NCBI RefSeq assembly: GCF_008795985.1
Contig: NZ_VMHP01000001.1
Location: forward strand, 186,001 to 250,000
DNA length: 64,000 nucleotides
Source of the DNA: Marinobacter halotolerans
Lineage (GTDB): Bacteria > Pseudomonadota > Gammaproteobacteria > Pseudomonadales > Oleiphilaceae
Direction of reading: 5' to 3'
Under the pieces are notes generated by a model that had not been told where the DNA came from, did not search any database, and worked only from the letters and a program-made list of their open reading frames with translations. Shown here piece after piece: positions 19,882-28,526 of the stretch (positions within the stretch are counted from its first letter, which is position 1; each line of letters begins with the position of its first letter). The position numbers and the translations under genes are program-made.

Positions 19882-21045
19882 TCAATACAACAAGTTATAA
19901 TTTTGTATTTTATTTCTTGAGACCGTCGACATAGAGGCTGAAAAAAGAATCCAGAAAATAGTGAATCGGGTTCCATTATGGGTCATTCCATAAAGCATCG
20001 CCGGGCCAGCAATGCATGCCATGCCCCAAAACCCGTAAATTGAATGAAGCTTAATGGCCCAAAGTAAAAGAGCAGACCCAAATATAAGAAAGCCAACTAT
20101 TCCATAGTTATTCAGGACGCTGGCTAGCGTCGAATGAACCTCATGCCCAACAATATTGGATGCCTGACTGTCACCTAAGCCGAACACAAATGCCCATGCA
20201 TTCGCGTCAAGGAACGCAAGATACCCTCTTTCAAGGAGTGAACTATCAGCTTCGGAAAACATACCTTGTAGGCGCTGGACGAAAGCGAAGTCGCCAGCTA
20301 AACCTGTGACGTAGAAGTAAATAGCAGCTATCAGCAAAAAAGCCACAAAAATCAACCAAAAAAAACTAACATAAAGCTTCGCGCGAAAAGATTTTTTATT
20401 TGGATCTAAAGCGGGCTTAAGGGCTATAAATATCACTAAAAAATTTGAAATCATCGCAGCCTTAGAAAGCGAGAAGATAGAGAGCATTAGAGCGATAAAA
20501 CAAATGGCAACCGCAAAAAAATATCGGATTATGAAATTTCTGTACATTAAATATCCAAGGGAAAGAAGACATACAGAAAAATAACCTAGCTGATTCGGGT
20601 TATTAAAAACCGCAGTTGAACGCCCAGCATCACCAGAGTATAGCGAAACACCAGAAGCAACGGTAGATCCTAAAACTATTGCACATGAGATTAAAATCCC
20701 TGGAACAAGGATTGACATCCCGTAATCTCTACAATAAGTGTAGACCGCGCATGAAAGAATAAAGTTATAGAAAAAATATACCCCGTTTATAATTGAGTTA
20801 CTTCCATCAAAAACTGCGTAAAAGCTTTCAACAAAAAACGAGTATACTGAAATAGCCGCTAACAGAATCGCCCATGAATTCGAAGGAACCCCTTTCCTGC
20901 AAAGAACAGCAACGGAGAAGGTTGCCAATAGAGCATGAGATGGCTGAATACCACCCGAGTCAAAAACATAGACAGGCAGCAGTGCAACCCCTATGACTAG
21001 AAGCCAACCTTCAATGCTGCGGCTTGCTATCGTAAAACGATACAA
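19882..21045 (-). CDS. wzy: Candidate O-antigen polymerase Wzy
   Basis: Integral membrane protein of 387 residues with about ten to twelve hydrophobic segments and a larger periplasmic-type loop around residues 240-310 (TGLAGDFAFVQRLQGMFSEAD ... FGLGDSQASNIVGHEVHSTLASVLNNYGIVG). The GxG..HS....N.YG pattern in that loop resembles the O-antigen ligase/polymerase (Wzy_C/WaaL-like) family. It is the only such protein in the cluster, so polymerisation of flipped repeat units in the periplasm is inferred. Strongly AT-rich and rich in Ile/Phe/Ser, as usual for wzy genes. It ends 107 bases before the next gene. Confidence 0.8.
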   Translation of the reverse strand: MYRFTIASRSIEGWLLVIGVALLPVYVFDSGGIQPSHALLATFSVAVLCRKGVPSNSWAILLAAISVYSFFVESFYAVFDGSNSIINGVYFFYNFILSCAVYTYCRDYGMSILVPGILISCAIVLGSTVASGVSLYSGDAGRSTAVFNNPNQLGYFSVCLLSLGYLMYRNFIIRYFFAVAICFIALMLSIFSLSKAAMISNFLVIFIALKPALDPNKKSFRAKLYVSFFWLIFVAFLLIAAIYFYVTGLAGDFAFVQRLQGMFSEADSSLLERGYLAFLDANAWAFVFGLGDSQASNIVGHEVHSTLASVLNNYGIVGFLIFGSALLLWAIKLHSIYGFWGMACIAGPAMLYGMTHNGTRFTIFWILFSASMSTVSRNKIQNYNLLY

Positions 21046-21048
21046 AAT

Positions 21049-22344
21049 TTAGACCTCGCGGTCTTTTAATTTTTCACGCAAAGTCTCAAAAAATTCAATA
21101 GCTTGAGTTCTTCGGGAATATTTTAATATCTCTGTTAGATTAGGTTTGTACTGATCGTAAAGTCCGTTTCCTTGTAAAGTGTCAAGCACAAGAGCTTTTA
21201 ATGAGGGGAACTGGCTGGGCCCAACTACACTGCCAGTGCCCGTTTGCCGGAGCACTCCTCCAATTTCGTAGTCTGGCTGGCTGCCAATGCATAAAATTGG
21301 CTTTCCTGAAGCAATATACTCGAACAGTTTTCCAGTGAGAACACCTCGGGCTTCAGGCGCCGTGCTTTCCAGCAATAACAATATCCCAGCTGATCGCTGA
21401 GCAAGAAGCGCTTCCTCCCGGGAAACATGACCTTTCAAGCGTATGAATGGTGCGTATTGCATGTTTTCGGCAAGCCGGGCTGCCAAATCGGCCCTCGAAC
21501 CATAAAAATCAATTGTGACTTCACCTGTCGATATTAGACCATCTGAATGAAGTTCGACGAGGGCTTTAAGAAGCGGTGTTGGATCTCGGTGACCTTCATA
21601 TATCATTCCTGTATAGACAATTCGCATTGGGCCACTGGGCTTTACCGGTAAGGTAGAGAACCTATCAAGAAGCGAATTTTCATTGACATCAAACCCATTG
21701 GGCACATACAGCACTTCCTTGCCGGTCAAGTCACGAAGCTTGACTCCCATATCTTTAGAAACTGCTGAAAGAAGATCTGCCCGCGTAGCGACTGTATTCA
21801 TTTCAGTATCTCGGGAAAGCTCCTTGTTTTGCCTCGACATGACCGTTAGATGATTTTGACTCCATAAATCCCGATAATCCGCTACCCAAAAAAGCTCAGG
21901 ATTTGCCACTTTCATGTCGTACCCAATCAAATGGGATGCAGCAGGGCCGTAGGTACTGACCACCAAATCCACGTCAAGGGCCAAGCGCCCCGCTATTGGC
22001 CTTGCAGAGTAACGCCAACTTAACCGCGGATCAATTGAGATGATACTTCTTTTATTTACCCAGTTTTTTATCTTTTTTGCTAAAGTTCGAACGGCATCAA
22101 AATTTAAGACTTTTTTTATTAGTTTGAGACGCGTAGATCCTATTACTTCAATTACTTTGACTCCCTCGATAGGCGGGAGGTCTAAGTCAAGTGGTTCATC
22201 ATACAGTTGTTTATTGGCCGTTAAAATAGTTACGCTTGCGCCAGCTTCAGACCAATAACGCGCCCAAGCATAGGGACGATGCGTTCCAATAGCATTGCGG
22301 GGCGGCCAGTTATAAGTGATTATTGCGATACGTAAATTTTTCAT
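21049..22344 (-). CDS. GT4-like glycosyltransferase
   Basis: GT-B type glycosyltransferase of 431 residues. The N-terminus MKNLRIAIITYNWPPRNAIGTHRPYAWARYW is typical of GT4 enzymes with a glycine-rich acceptor loop. Further features are VADYRDLWSQNH, VPNGFDVNEN, MRIVYTGMIYEGHRDPTPLLKAL and GKLFEYIASGKPILCIG, the last being the donor-site motif. It is separated from wzz by a 302-base AT-rich gap, so it may have its own promoter or be read through under RfaH control. It lies three bases upstream of wzy. Sugar specificity unknown. Confidence 0.86.
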   Translation of the reverse strand: MKNLRIAIITYNWPPRNAIGTHRPYAWARYWSEAGASVTILTANKQLYDEPLDLDLPPIEGVKVIEVIGSTRLKLIKKVLNFDAVRTLAKKIKNWVNKRSIISIDPRLSWRYSARPIAGRLALDVDLVVSTYGPAASHLIGYDMKVANPELFWVADYRDLWSQNHLTVMSRQNKELSRDTEMNTVATRADLLSAVSKDMGVKLRDLTGKEVLYVPNGFDVNENSLLDRFSTLPVKPSGPMRIVYTGMIYEGHRDPTPLLKALVELHSDGLISTGEVTIDFYGSRADLAARLAENMQYAPFIRLKGHVSREEALLAQRSAGILLLLESTAPEARGVLTGKLFEYIASGKPILCIGSQPDYEIGGVLRQTGTGSVVGPSQFPSLKALVLDTLQGNGLYDQYKPNLTEILKYSRRTQAIEFFETLREKLKDREV

Positions 22345-22646
22345 GGAATGCCCATCAAAACACTTAATAATGTTTGTTTAATATTATAATATAAAATTCA
22401 ATTATCTCATTATTTATTTAGTGAATTATTTTAAAACCCAATAAAATATTTATTACATCTACCGAGAAAATAATAGCACCTAATAGCCGATAATTAATAA
22501 AATTAATTATTTTGATGGCGATAGATTGGCTATATTTAATGCACTTTATTCAGTATCTTATTTTTAATGTTTAAAATTACAGACCACTCACAGCTATTTA
22601 AATATGTGAGAATTATTGATTAAGGTGTTTTTCGCGGAAATTATCA
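22345..22646. other. AT-rich intergenic spacer inside the polysaccharide operon
   Basis: About 300 bases without a convincing gene, roughly three-quarters A+T by eye, with several TATAAT-like hexamers and homopolymeric A or T runs. It separates the export/length-control genes (wzi, wza, wzz) from the sugar-specific genes. Sequence of this kind commonly binds H-NS-type silencers and often marks the border of an exchangeable O-antigen/capsule block; both are inferences here. No clear terminator hairpin is visible. Confidence 0.6.
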
Positions 22647-23573
22647 TCAATTACGCCTGAAAACGCGAAGAAGAAATACAATTAGGACGCCGAACACACC
22701 TCCCACTAAGGTGGAAATGACCGATATAAAGGCACGGTTAGGCTCACTCTTATCTTGTGGCGCCACAGGTGGATCGATCGTTTCAAAAACGTATTCATTA
22801 TGAGCGCTAGCTAGCATTACAGTGCGAGTTTCGCTCTCAATAAGTTGGTAGAACACCTGCTTCATGTCGGCTAGACCCGTTTGGTTAAGTTTGGCTTCCA
22901 GATAGGCGATTCGAGCTTGGGCCTTTTTTACGTCTTTCCGGCGCATATGTTCATTGACATCGTTTACTAGCAATTCTGCCCAGTTTTTAGCCGCAGGTGG
23001 AGACTTACTTTTGACGCTTATGGTCACCATACCGGTTTCAATATTATTGGAGATGGCTAAGTGGTCTTCCTTAAATTTTTTGACCATATCCCAGGCTGTG
23101 GGCTCTAAGCTTATACCATCTTCTCCTGTTTGCCATTCGTCAGCATTGGGATTATAGATTTTTCTATCGATAACCCAGTTCTGTTTTTCGGTATCCCAAG
23201 CTTTGGCTGCCATAAGTGGAATCTTAAGATTGTGGCGGCGAATAAAGCTTGCAAGAAAAGCGTGGGATTGGAGCACTTCTTTGGCCACGACCGTTTGGTT
23301 AGCGCCGCCGCCACCGATGTTTATGCCAGCCAAACTTGCCAGGCCGCCAAGCTGGCCGCCGAGGCTGCCGCCGCTTTCATCCTGTGCTGGAGCAAGCAGC
23401 ACGCTTGCCTGATAGATATTCGGTTTACTGAGAGCGTAGGCAACCCCGGCCACCGCAAAAAGGAAGGTGGTAGCAAGAATAGTCCACTTGCCTCTCCAGA
23501 GAGTTGCAAAGAGTGCCCTTAGGTCGATCTCGTCATCTGAGTAATGATTCTGTTCTGGACCTTGGTTCATCAC
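22647..23573 (-). CDS. wzz: Wzz-type chain-length determinant / polysaccharide co-polymerase
   Basis: Inner-membrane protein of 308 residues with the Wzz layout: a first membrane helix at about residues 35-55 (WTILATTFLFAVAGVAYALS) after DDEIDLRALFATLWRGK, a large periplasmic domain with coiled-coil stretches, and a second helix at the C-terminus (ISTLVGGVFGVLIVFLLR). A Gly-rich insert (GGSLGGQLGGLASLAGINIGGGG) lies near residue 70. There is no C-terminal tyrosine-kinase domain, so it is a PCP-1/O-antigen type rather than a Wzc. It overlaps the wza-like gene by four bases. The pairing resembles Vibrio otnA-otnB. Confidence 0.9.
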   Translation of the reverse strand: MMNQGPEQNHYSDDEIDLRALFATLWRGKWTILATTFLFAVAGVAYALSKPNIYQASVLLAPAQDESGGSLGGQLGGLASLAGINIGGGGANQTVVAKEVLQSHAFLASFIRRHNLKIPLMAAKAWDTEKQNWVIDRKIYNPNADEWQTGEDGISLEPTAWDMVKKFKEDHLAISNNIETGMVTISVKSKSPPAAKNWAELLVNDVNEHMRRKDVKKAQARIAYLEAKLNQTGLADMKQVFYQLIESETRTVMLASAHNEYVFETIDPPVAPQDKSEPNRAFISVISTLVGGVFGVLIVFLLRVFRRN

Positions 23574-26197
23574 AAGTTCCCCACAGCCGCGGCACCAAGC
23601 GCCATCTGATAGACAATCTGGCTGACATTACTCCAGAGCTCCAGCTGGTTCAGCCGCTCAACATCAATCGGCACGATGATAGTGTCGCCCGGCTGCAATT
23701 TCTGACTACGGCTACCAAACCAGGCGCTTTTCTCCGGCAACATTACTGAGCCGTCTGCCTTCACAACGTATACCCGTTCTTCATCCGCCTGACGCGTTGG
23801 GCCGCCGCTGCGTTCCAGGTAGTCGTCCACGGTCAGGCCTGCTGAATGAAGGTGGCTGGTTGGGAACTGGACTTCACCGAACACGCTGACCGCCTGTGGG
23901 ATGGTTGGCACGTTCAAGGTATCGCCATCCTGCAGGAGTATGGCCTGGTAATCCGTTTCAGCCACTACGGCCTGAAGATCGATGACCATTCTTCCAACCG
24001 GGCGGCTGCTCTGTACGTCTTCAAGCAGGCCCTGTACTTCCTCTACACGCTGGGCGTTCTCGCCGCCAAAGGAATTGCCTTTGAGCTGCACACCGAGCAA
24101 ATCGCCCTGAAGGCGCTCTTCCGCCTCACGAAGGCGTTGCGCTTCCAATTGGCGGAGTTTTTCCCGGGTGAATACTGCGCCGCGGGGGAAGGCGTTATCC
24201 GTCAGGCCACCGGCGCGCTCTAATACATCACGAAGGGTCTCACCCTGACGGAAGGTGTACTGGCCGGGATAGCGCACTTCGCCTGCCAGCGTGATGGTGC
24301 GGTTGGCTCCGAATGCCGGGATGGATTTGATCAGCAGCCTGTCCCGGCTCTGAAGGCGCACATCCGAATTGCCAAGCATGGCTGCGGCAAGGTCGATCTG
24401 GATGATTCGGGTCTGCTCGATACCATTGTCATCGGTGTAGCGGCGGGCAAGCTCTGCAGAAAGCATCGAGGCGGAATCGTTCAGGCCGCCGGCTACGAAA
24501 ATTGCGTTCTTCACTGTGCCTGTCGCGGGCAAGGGATATTCACCGGGGTAACGAACGGGCCCGGAAATTCGGAGAGTCTGTTGTGGTGCGTAAGGGCCCG
24601 CTTGCGCTTTCAGGCGCTTGAGCACCGGATCAAACAATGCCGCCCTGGTGAACTGCTCCGCTTTGCGCTTTAGCTCTTCCTGGGCTTTCTGTTCTTTCTC
24701 GTCCTGACTGATGTCACGGTTTTGTGCTTCCGGCTGCCGGTTCGTCTGGCTGCCCTGGGTTTGCTGCTGTCGGCCCTCTTTCTGGCCTCCCGGAAGATTA
24801 AATGAAATTTTGCCTGTGTTTGTGAAGAACAGAAGCTGGTCTTTTTCCTGCAGCATCAGGTCTTCCGCGCTTCCGGGAGAAGCTACAGCTTCGCGAAGCT
24901 GCAGGTTCACCACGGAGATTCTTTTGGTTTCAGGATCCGTGCGCACAATGGCCGCATAGTTGGTATCTGCAAAATCCAGCAGATCCGCATCCAGATTCCG
25001 GATGATGGAGCTGACGCGCATGCCCGGCACCCAGGCGAATTTACCCGTTCGGGTAGCAGCGCCTTTGATTTCCACATACTGGCCGGTTACGTCAGCGATG
25101 GAAGCCACTGAAACCCTGTCCCCGGATTTCACCCGGACCTGCTTGCCGGAGTTCTCAGTCAGATCGGCTTCGGCAATGATGCGTAGAAAGTTTTCATTGG
25201 TGCGTTCGATGCGTGTGATCTGCGGGTAGGCCTGGGGCGTCAGGCCGCCCGCAAGTTCAACAAGCGCGTCCAGACTGGTGCCGGGCTCGATCTCATAAAG
25301 CGCTGGTCGGTAGACCTCTCCATCAATGCCTGCGCGGGGGCCGACGGAGGGAACAAAGATAACGTCGCCGGCCTGAAGGCGGGCGTCGTCCGAGGTATCG
25401 CCGTCAAGCAGCAGGTCGTAAAGATCCAACGTGCCGACCAGTTTGCCGTCACGTTTGTGTTGCACGTTCCGGAGGGAGCCCGTTTTTTTGATACCCCCGG
25501 AAACGTACAGCGCGTTGGTAATGGTCGACAGTGAGCTTACGCTATAGGAGCCAGGGGTTCTGGCCTGCCCGAGCACAAACACGCGAATACTGCGCAGCTC
25601 CCCCAGCGAGACGGCGGCTTTTACACCGATGTATTGTTCAGATACCAGCTGATTAATGTAATCCCGGGTCTGCTGAAAGGTCAGCCCCGCAACGGACACC
25701 GGGCCACGCTCGGGAAAATCAATGGTGCCATCGCGGGATACCGGCAGTTCCAGTTGCTGGTTCTTGTTGCCCCACAGCTGGACTTTCAAAACATCGCCCG
25801 GCCCCATGGTGTATTCCGCCGGTACGGGGATTTCGGTTACCGGTGCGAAGGTGGTGGGTGTACCGGCAAACAGCTCGTAGCCGTAAGGCTCCAGGCCGTT
25901 ATTTTTCTCCGCGAAAGCTTTGTCTTTCTTTTCCTGTTTCTCCGCCGCCTCGCGGGCCTTCTGCTCGCTCTCCTGCAGAGGTTTCACTACGTCCTGCGCT
26001 GGCTGTTCCGGGCGGGATTGGCTCGCCGAGCCAGTTATTTGTTCCAGGTCCACGCCATATTGGCTTGCGAGAGCTTCCTGCTGGGCCTTGGGCAAAGACC
26101 TGAATTGCTCGATCTGTGCGGGCGTTATGGATTGAGCATGGGCAGCAAGCACGGGCAGGAAAGCGAATGCCAGGATCAGTTTTTGTTTCAGAGTCAC
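23570..26197 (-). CDS. Outer-membrane polysaccharide export protein with multiple SLBB domains (Wza/OtnA-like)
   Basis: Exported protein of 875 residues with a signal peptide (MTLKQKLILAFAFLPVLAAHAQS) and no lipobox cysteine. A charged Gln/Glu/Lys stretch (~60-100) precedes the polysaccharide export domain (YTMGPGDVLKVQLWG to about residue 200). About six SLBB-like units follow, for example FVLGQARTPGSYSV, ISGPVRYPGEYPL, LAGEVRYPGQYTF and VFGEVQFPTSHLH. A second low-complexity Gln/Glu/Lys segment lies near residues 470-520. This long OPX type resembles Vibrio OtnA/WbfF and is more than twice the length of E. coli Wza. Role: outer-membrane exit channel or periplasmic conduit for the polymer. 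It is preceded by the wzi-like gene. Confidence 0.9.
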   Translation of the reverse strand: MTLKQKLILAFAFLPVLAAHAQSITPAQIEQFRSLPKAQQEALASQYGVDLEQITGSASQSRPEQPAQDVVKPLQESEQKAREAAEKQEKKDKAFAEKNNGLEPYGYELFAGTPTTFAPVTEIPVPAEYTMGPGDVLKVQLWGNKNQQLELPVSRDGTIDFPERGPVSVAGLTFQQTRDYINQLVSEQYIGVKAAVSLGELRSIRVFVLGQARTPGSYSVSSLSTITNALYVSGGIKKTGSLRNVQHKRDGKLVGTLDLYDLLLDGDTSDDARLQAGDVIFVPSVGPRAGIDGEVYRPALYEIEPGTSLDALVELAGGLTPQAYPQITRIERTNENFLRIIAEADLTENSGKQVRVKSGDRVSVASIADVTGQYVEIKGAATRTGKFAWVPGMRVSSIIRNLDADLLDFADTNYAAIVRTDPETKRISVVNLQLREAVASPGSAEDLMLQEKDQLLFFTNTGKISFNLPGGQKEGRQQQTQGSQTNRQPEAQNRDISQDEKEQKAQEELKRKAEQFTRAALFDPVLKRLKAQAGPYAPQQTLRISGPVRYPGEYPLPATGTVKNAIFVAGGLNDSASMLSAELARRYTDDNGIEQTRIIQIDLAAAMLGNSDVRLQSRDRLLIKSIPAFGANRTITLAGEVRYPGQYTFRQGETLRDVLERAGGLTDNAFPRGAVFTREKLRQLEAQRLREAEERLQGDLLGVQLKGNSFGGENAQRVEEVQGLLEDVQSSRPVGRMVIDLQAVVAETDYQAILLQDGDTLNVPTIPQAVSVFGEVQFPTSHLHSAGLTVDDYLERSGGPTRQADEERVYVVKADGSVMLPEKSAWFGSRSQKLQPGDTIIVPIDVERLNQLELWSNVSQIVYQMALGAAAVGNL

Positions 26198-26227
26198 AGT
26201 CTACATGTCCGGTTGATTTACTGAATG

Positions 26228-27724
26228 TCAGAAACGGTAACGCCAGGATGCAGAAAGTGCCCACTGGCCTTTCTCGCCCCCGACAAATTGAAGCTTTTTA
26301 TTGGTATAGCTGGCGTTAAGGTCCAACCATCCTTCGAATACCTGGGTGCCATAGCTGGATTCCAGCACAGCAATGTTCTGGTCTCGCTTTGGCAGATAGG
26401 CAAACACGTCGGCATCGGTGACGTTTGCTCCAACGGCGCCATCCTTGTTCAAGCGTGCGGCTGTGATGTTGACGCCTAGATTACTGCCATCCGGGAAAAA
26501 GTTGAACACCCCGAAAGTGAGCGCTTCGGCGTCGCCGTCGATGCTTGCGCCCATGCTTCGGCCGTAATAGTGGTAGCCTGTCTGGTAGCGGAAGTGGTCA
26601 TAGGTGATGTTGGGCATGGGGTCGCCGAGGATGTCGTCAGCGAGGGTATTGGCGTATTCCAGATACCACTGCTGGTCTTGGGCGAAAAATGCGCTGGTCC
26701 AGTCTGTGCCGAATAGCCAGGATTTTCGTGCGGGGAAGGCGCCTGCTTCATCCTCACCCATCATCTGGGTGTATAGGCCCATGCTCTGGTCGCCCAACGC
26801 AAAGCCGTAGCGCACATCAACACTGCCGAGCTGATTGCCCGGATCATTCGCCGCGCCACCCTGGGAATTGTCCCGTCCGATCAACATATCCCAGAGTGTT
26901 GAGAAATTCTCCGGGCGGCCCTCGCCGCCAAACATTAACATTCTGGACAAGCCTATATCCAGGCCTTCCAGAGGACGAAATGCGAAACGCATGCCTACCA
27001 GTTTGGCATCTGGCACCACCCTGTCGCTTTCGAGCTGGCCGGCAAAAACGCTGAACTGCCAGGGGCCGACCCATTGCAGCCATTGGGTTTCAGGGGCCGC
27101 TGTTTCGTTCCGGTTCAACCAGACGGCGGGCAATGGCCTGGCATTGTTTGAAAGAATAAGGCTGTGCTGCCAGCCCGGTCCCCACCAGCGGTCGATGGCC
27201 CCTGCGCCAACGACCCAGTTATTGACGGTTGCGGCCAGGTAGCTGCCATCGAACCGAAGCGTGTCATCGTCTTCCGGGTTTGCAGCGGCCGAGGGGCTGA
27301 GGCCGAAGGCCCAGTATCGGCCCTGCCATTGTAAGTCCAACCCCAATTCCCCTTTGTGCTCAGATTTCGCGGCGAAACTGCGCAAGAACGCGGGTTCCGT
27401 AGTTCCAGAAATGGCAGCTTCTGCCCTAAAACCCGGTGTCGCGTTGCGCTCCATTTCAAAACGCAGATAAGCATTGGCACCGTTGACTGATTCATCCCTC
27501 GCCAATGAAGACTGATCGACGCCGCCATAAACATTAGCCCAGGAGACGGGCCAGGTGGTTGCAACTCTGTCCAAATGACCCCGGTCTGCCAGTTTCTGGA
27601 TGGCAAAGCGTGCACGGGGATCACCGGGTTCGATCCACGGGGCGGCCGTCGCTGCAGAGGCAAAAGTTAAGACGATCAGGCACGCTACCGCCCCACCGAC
27701 CAGGGTCCAGTGTTTTGAGGTCAT
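26228..27724 (-). CDS. wzi: Wzi-family capsule assembly outer-membrane beta-barrel
   Basis: Predicted outer-membrane protein of 498 residues, with a signal peptide ending near ASAATAAP, then WIEPGDPRARFAIQKLADRGHL, and aromatic-rich alternating strands ending in WRYRF (a barrel-type C-terminal Phe). The pattern VGAGAIDRWWGPGWQHSLILSNNARPLP is characteristic of the capsule-assembly Wzi family, which anchors or organises surface polysaccharide. The ATG at 27724 is preferred over a TTG at 27739; neither has a strong ribosome site. Its signal-peptide codons contain an exact core ops/JUMPstart element (27681-27694). It is the first structural gene of the polysaccharide operon after rfaH. Confidence 0.88.
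   Translation of the reverse strand: MTSKHWTLVGGAVACLIVLTFASAATAAPWIEPGDPRARFAIQKLADRGHLDRVATTWPVSWANVYGGVDQSSLARDESVNGANAYLRFEMERNATPGFRAEAAISGTTEPAFLRSFAAKSEHKGELGLDLQWQGRYWAFGLSPSAAANPEDDDTLRFDGSYLAATVNNWVVGAGAIDRWWGPGWQHSLILSNNARPLPAVWLNRNETAAPETQWLQWVGPWQFSVFAGQLESDRVVPDAKLVGMRFAFRPLEGLDIGLSRMLMFGGEGRPENFSTLWDMLIGRDNSQGGAANDPGNQLGSVDVRYGFALGDQSMGLYTQMMGEDEAGAFPARKSWLFGTDWTSAFFAQDQQWYLEYANTLADDILGDPMPNITYDHFRYQTGYHYYGRSMGASIDGDAEALTFGVFNFFPDGSNLGVNITAARLNKDGAVGANVTDADVFAYLPKRDQNIAVLESSYGTQVFEGWLDLNASYTNKKLQFVGGEKGQWALSASWRYRF
27681..27694 (-). promoter_or_regulatory. ops/JUMPstart core element for RfaH
   Basis: On the minus strand these bases read GGGGCGGTAGCGTG, identical to the 3' core of the JUMPstart sequence and containing the complete ops element at which RfaH loads onto paused RNA polymerase. 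It lies about 30 bases into the wzi-like coding region and 281 bases downstream of the rfaH stop. The upstream half of the longer JUMPstart consensus is not recognisable. Placement inside coding sequence rather than in a 5' leader is unusual. Confidence 0.82.
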
Positions 27725-27832
27725 AGGCTTGCTTGTCAAAAGGAATAAGGCAGGGACGAATACAACGGCGAGGTCGTTCCCGGACTTGATCCCTGTCAGG
27801 TTGAGTGTGTTGCGAGTATTAGGAGTGTGAAG

Positions 27833-27860
27833 ATTCTACGGCATCGAGGGTGTCACGCAA
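27833..27860 (-). promoter_or_regulatory. Possible sigma70-type promoter for the polysaccharide operon
   Basis: On the minus strand a TAGAAT hexamer (27833-27838) follows TTGCGT (27855-27860) by 16 bases, in the 251-base gap between rfaH and wzi. The -10 matches 5 of 6 consensus bases and the -35 only 3 of 6. Transcription from here would reach the ops element about 140 bases later, a plausible distance. Weak, position-based call; the operon could instead be co-transcribed with rfaH. Confidence 0.35.
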
Positions 27861-27975
27861 ATGACAAAAAGGGATTGTTCGTGGTTTTGGGGTGGTTTTC
27901 GGGGTTAAGTTTTGTGAAAGAGTCAGGGGTGCATATTGTTTGGTTGAGTTTTTAGAGATATCGGATTGCGCGTTG

Positions 27976-28464
27976 TTAATCCGACCTACTGGAGAGTGCA
28001 GAGACGGAGACCGTAACTTTCTGTTGTTTTTGCATGAAATCGATCAGGACGATAGCGCGTTCTTCGCCGTCGTAGGCCTCGAATATGGCGCTGATTCCAC
28101 GGAAGGGACCGTCTTCCAGATGAACGGATTGGCCGGGTTTGATGCCACCCTGCTCTGCGACTGTGTCCAGGCCATCCTTGATGTGCTGGATGATGTCGTC
28201 GGCAATGCCGGCAGGTTTGTTGGCAAAGCTGACGACACGCAGGATTCCGCGGGTTGAGCGGAGTTTTGCCCACATGGGGTCGGTCTGCTCGAGATTGACG
28301 AACAGGTAGCCGGGAAACAGGGGCTCGAGCTTTCTGGTGCGCTTACCTGCCCTGATTTTTTCCACGGTGATTTTCGGGTAAAAGCACGCGACCCCCTGGT
28401 TCTGGAGGTGGGCCACGGCGCGATCGCCCTGGGCGGGTTTGTGCTGGAGTGCGTACCAGTTCAT
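27976..28464 (-). CDS. rfaH: RfaH-type specialised NusG antiterminator
   Basis: Transcription elongation factor of 162 residues from the ATG at 28464 (MNWYALQHKPAQGDRAV); an ATG eight codons upstream (28488) is less family-like. The NusG N-terminal domain shows YALQHKP, CFYPKITVEKIRAGKR, EPLFPGYLFV and STRGILRVVSF; the KOW domain follows with GQSVHLEDGPFRGISAIF. The pattern matches RfaH (LEKI..GKR, EPLFPNYLFV, ATRGVSHFVRF) rather than housekeeping NusG. RfaH loads at ops elements and suppresses termination in long surface-polysaccharide operons. Here it is encoded directly upstream of an operon that carries an exact ops core, so local control of the 27-kb cluster is likely. Confidence 0.91.
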   Translation of the reverse strand: MNWYALQHKPAQGDRAVAHLQNQGVACFYPKITVEKIRAGKRTRKLEPLFPGYLFVNLEQTDPMWAKLRSTRGILRVVSFANKPAGIADDIIQHIKDGLDTVAEQGGIKPGQSVHLEDGPFRGISAIFEAYDGEERAIVLIDFMQKQQKVTVSVSALSSRSD

Positions 28465-28526
28465 TGTCACCACTTGTTGGTCAATCATGACCTTCTAACT
28501 TAACACAGGTGTAAAGGGGCATTGGG

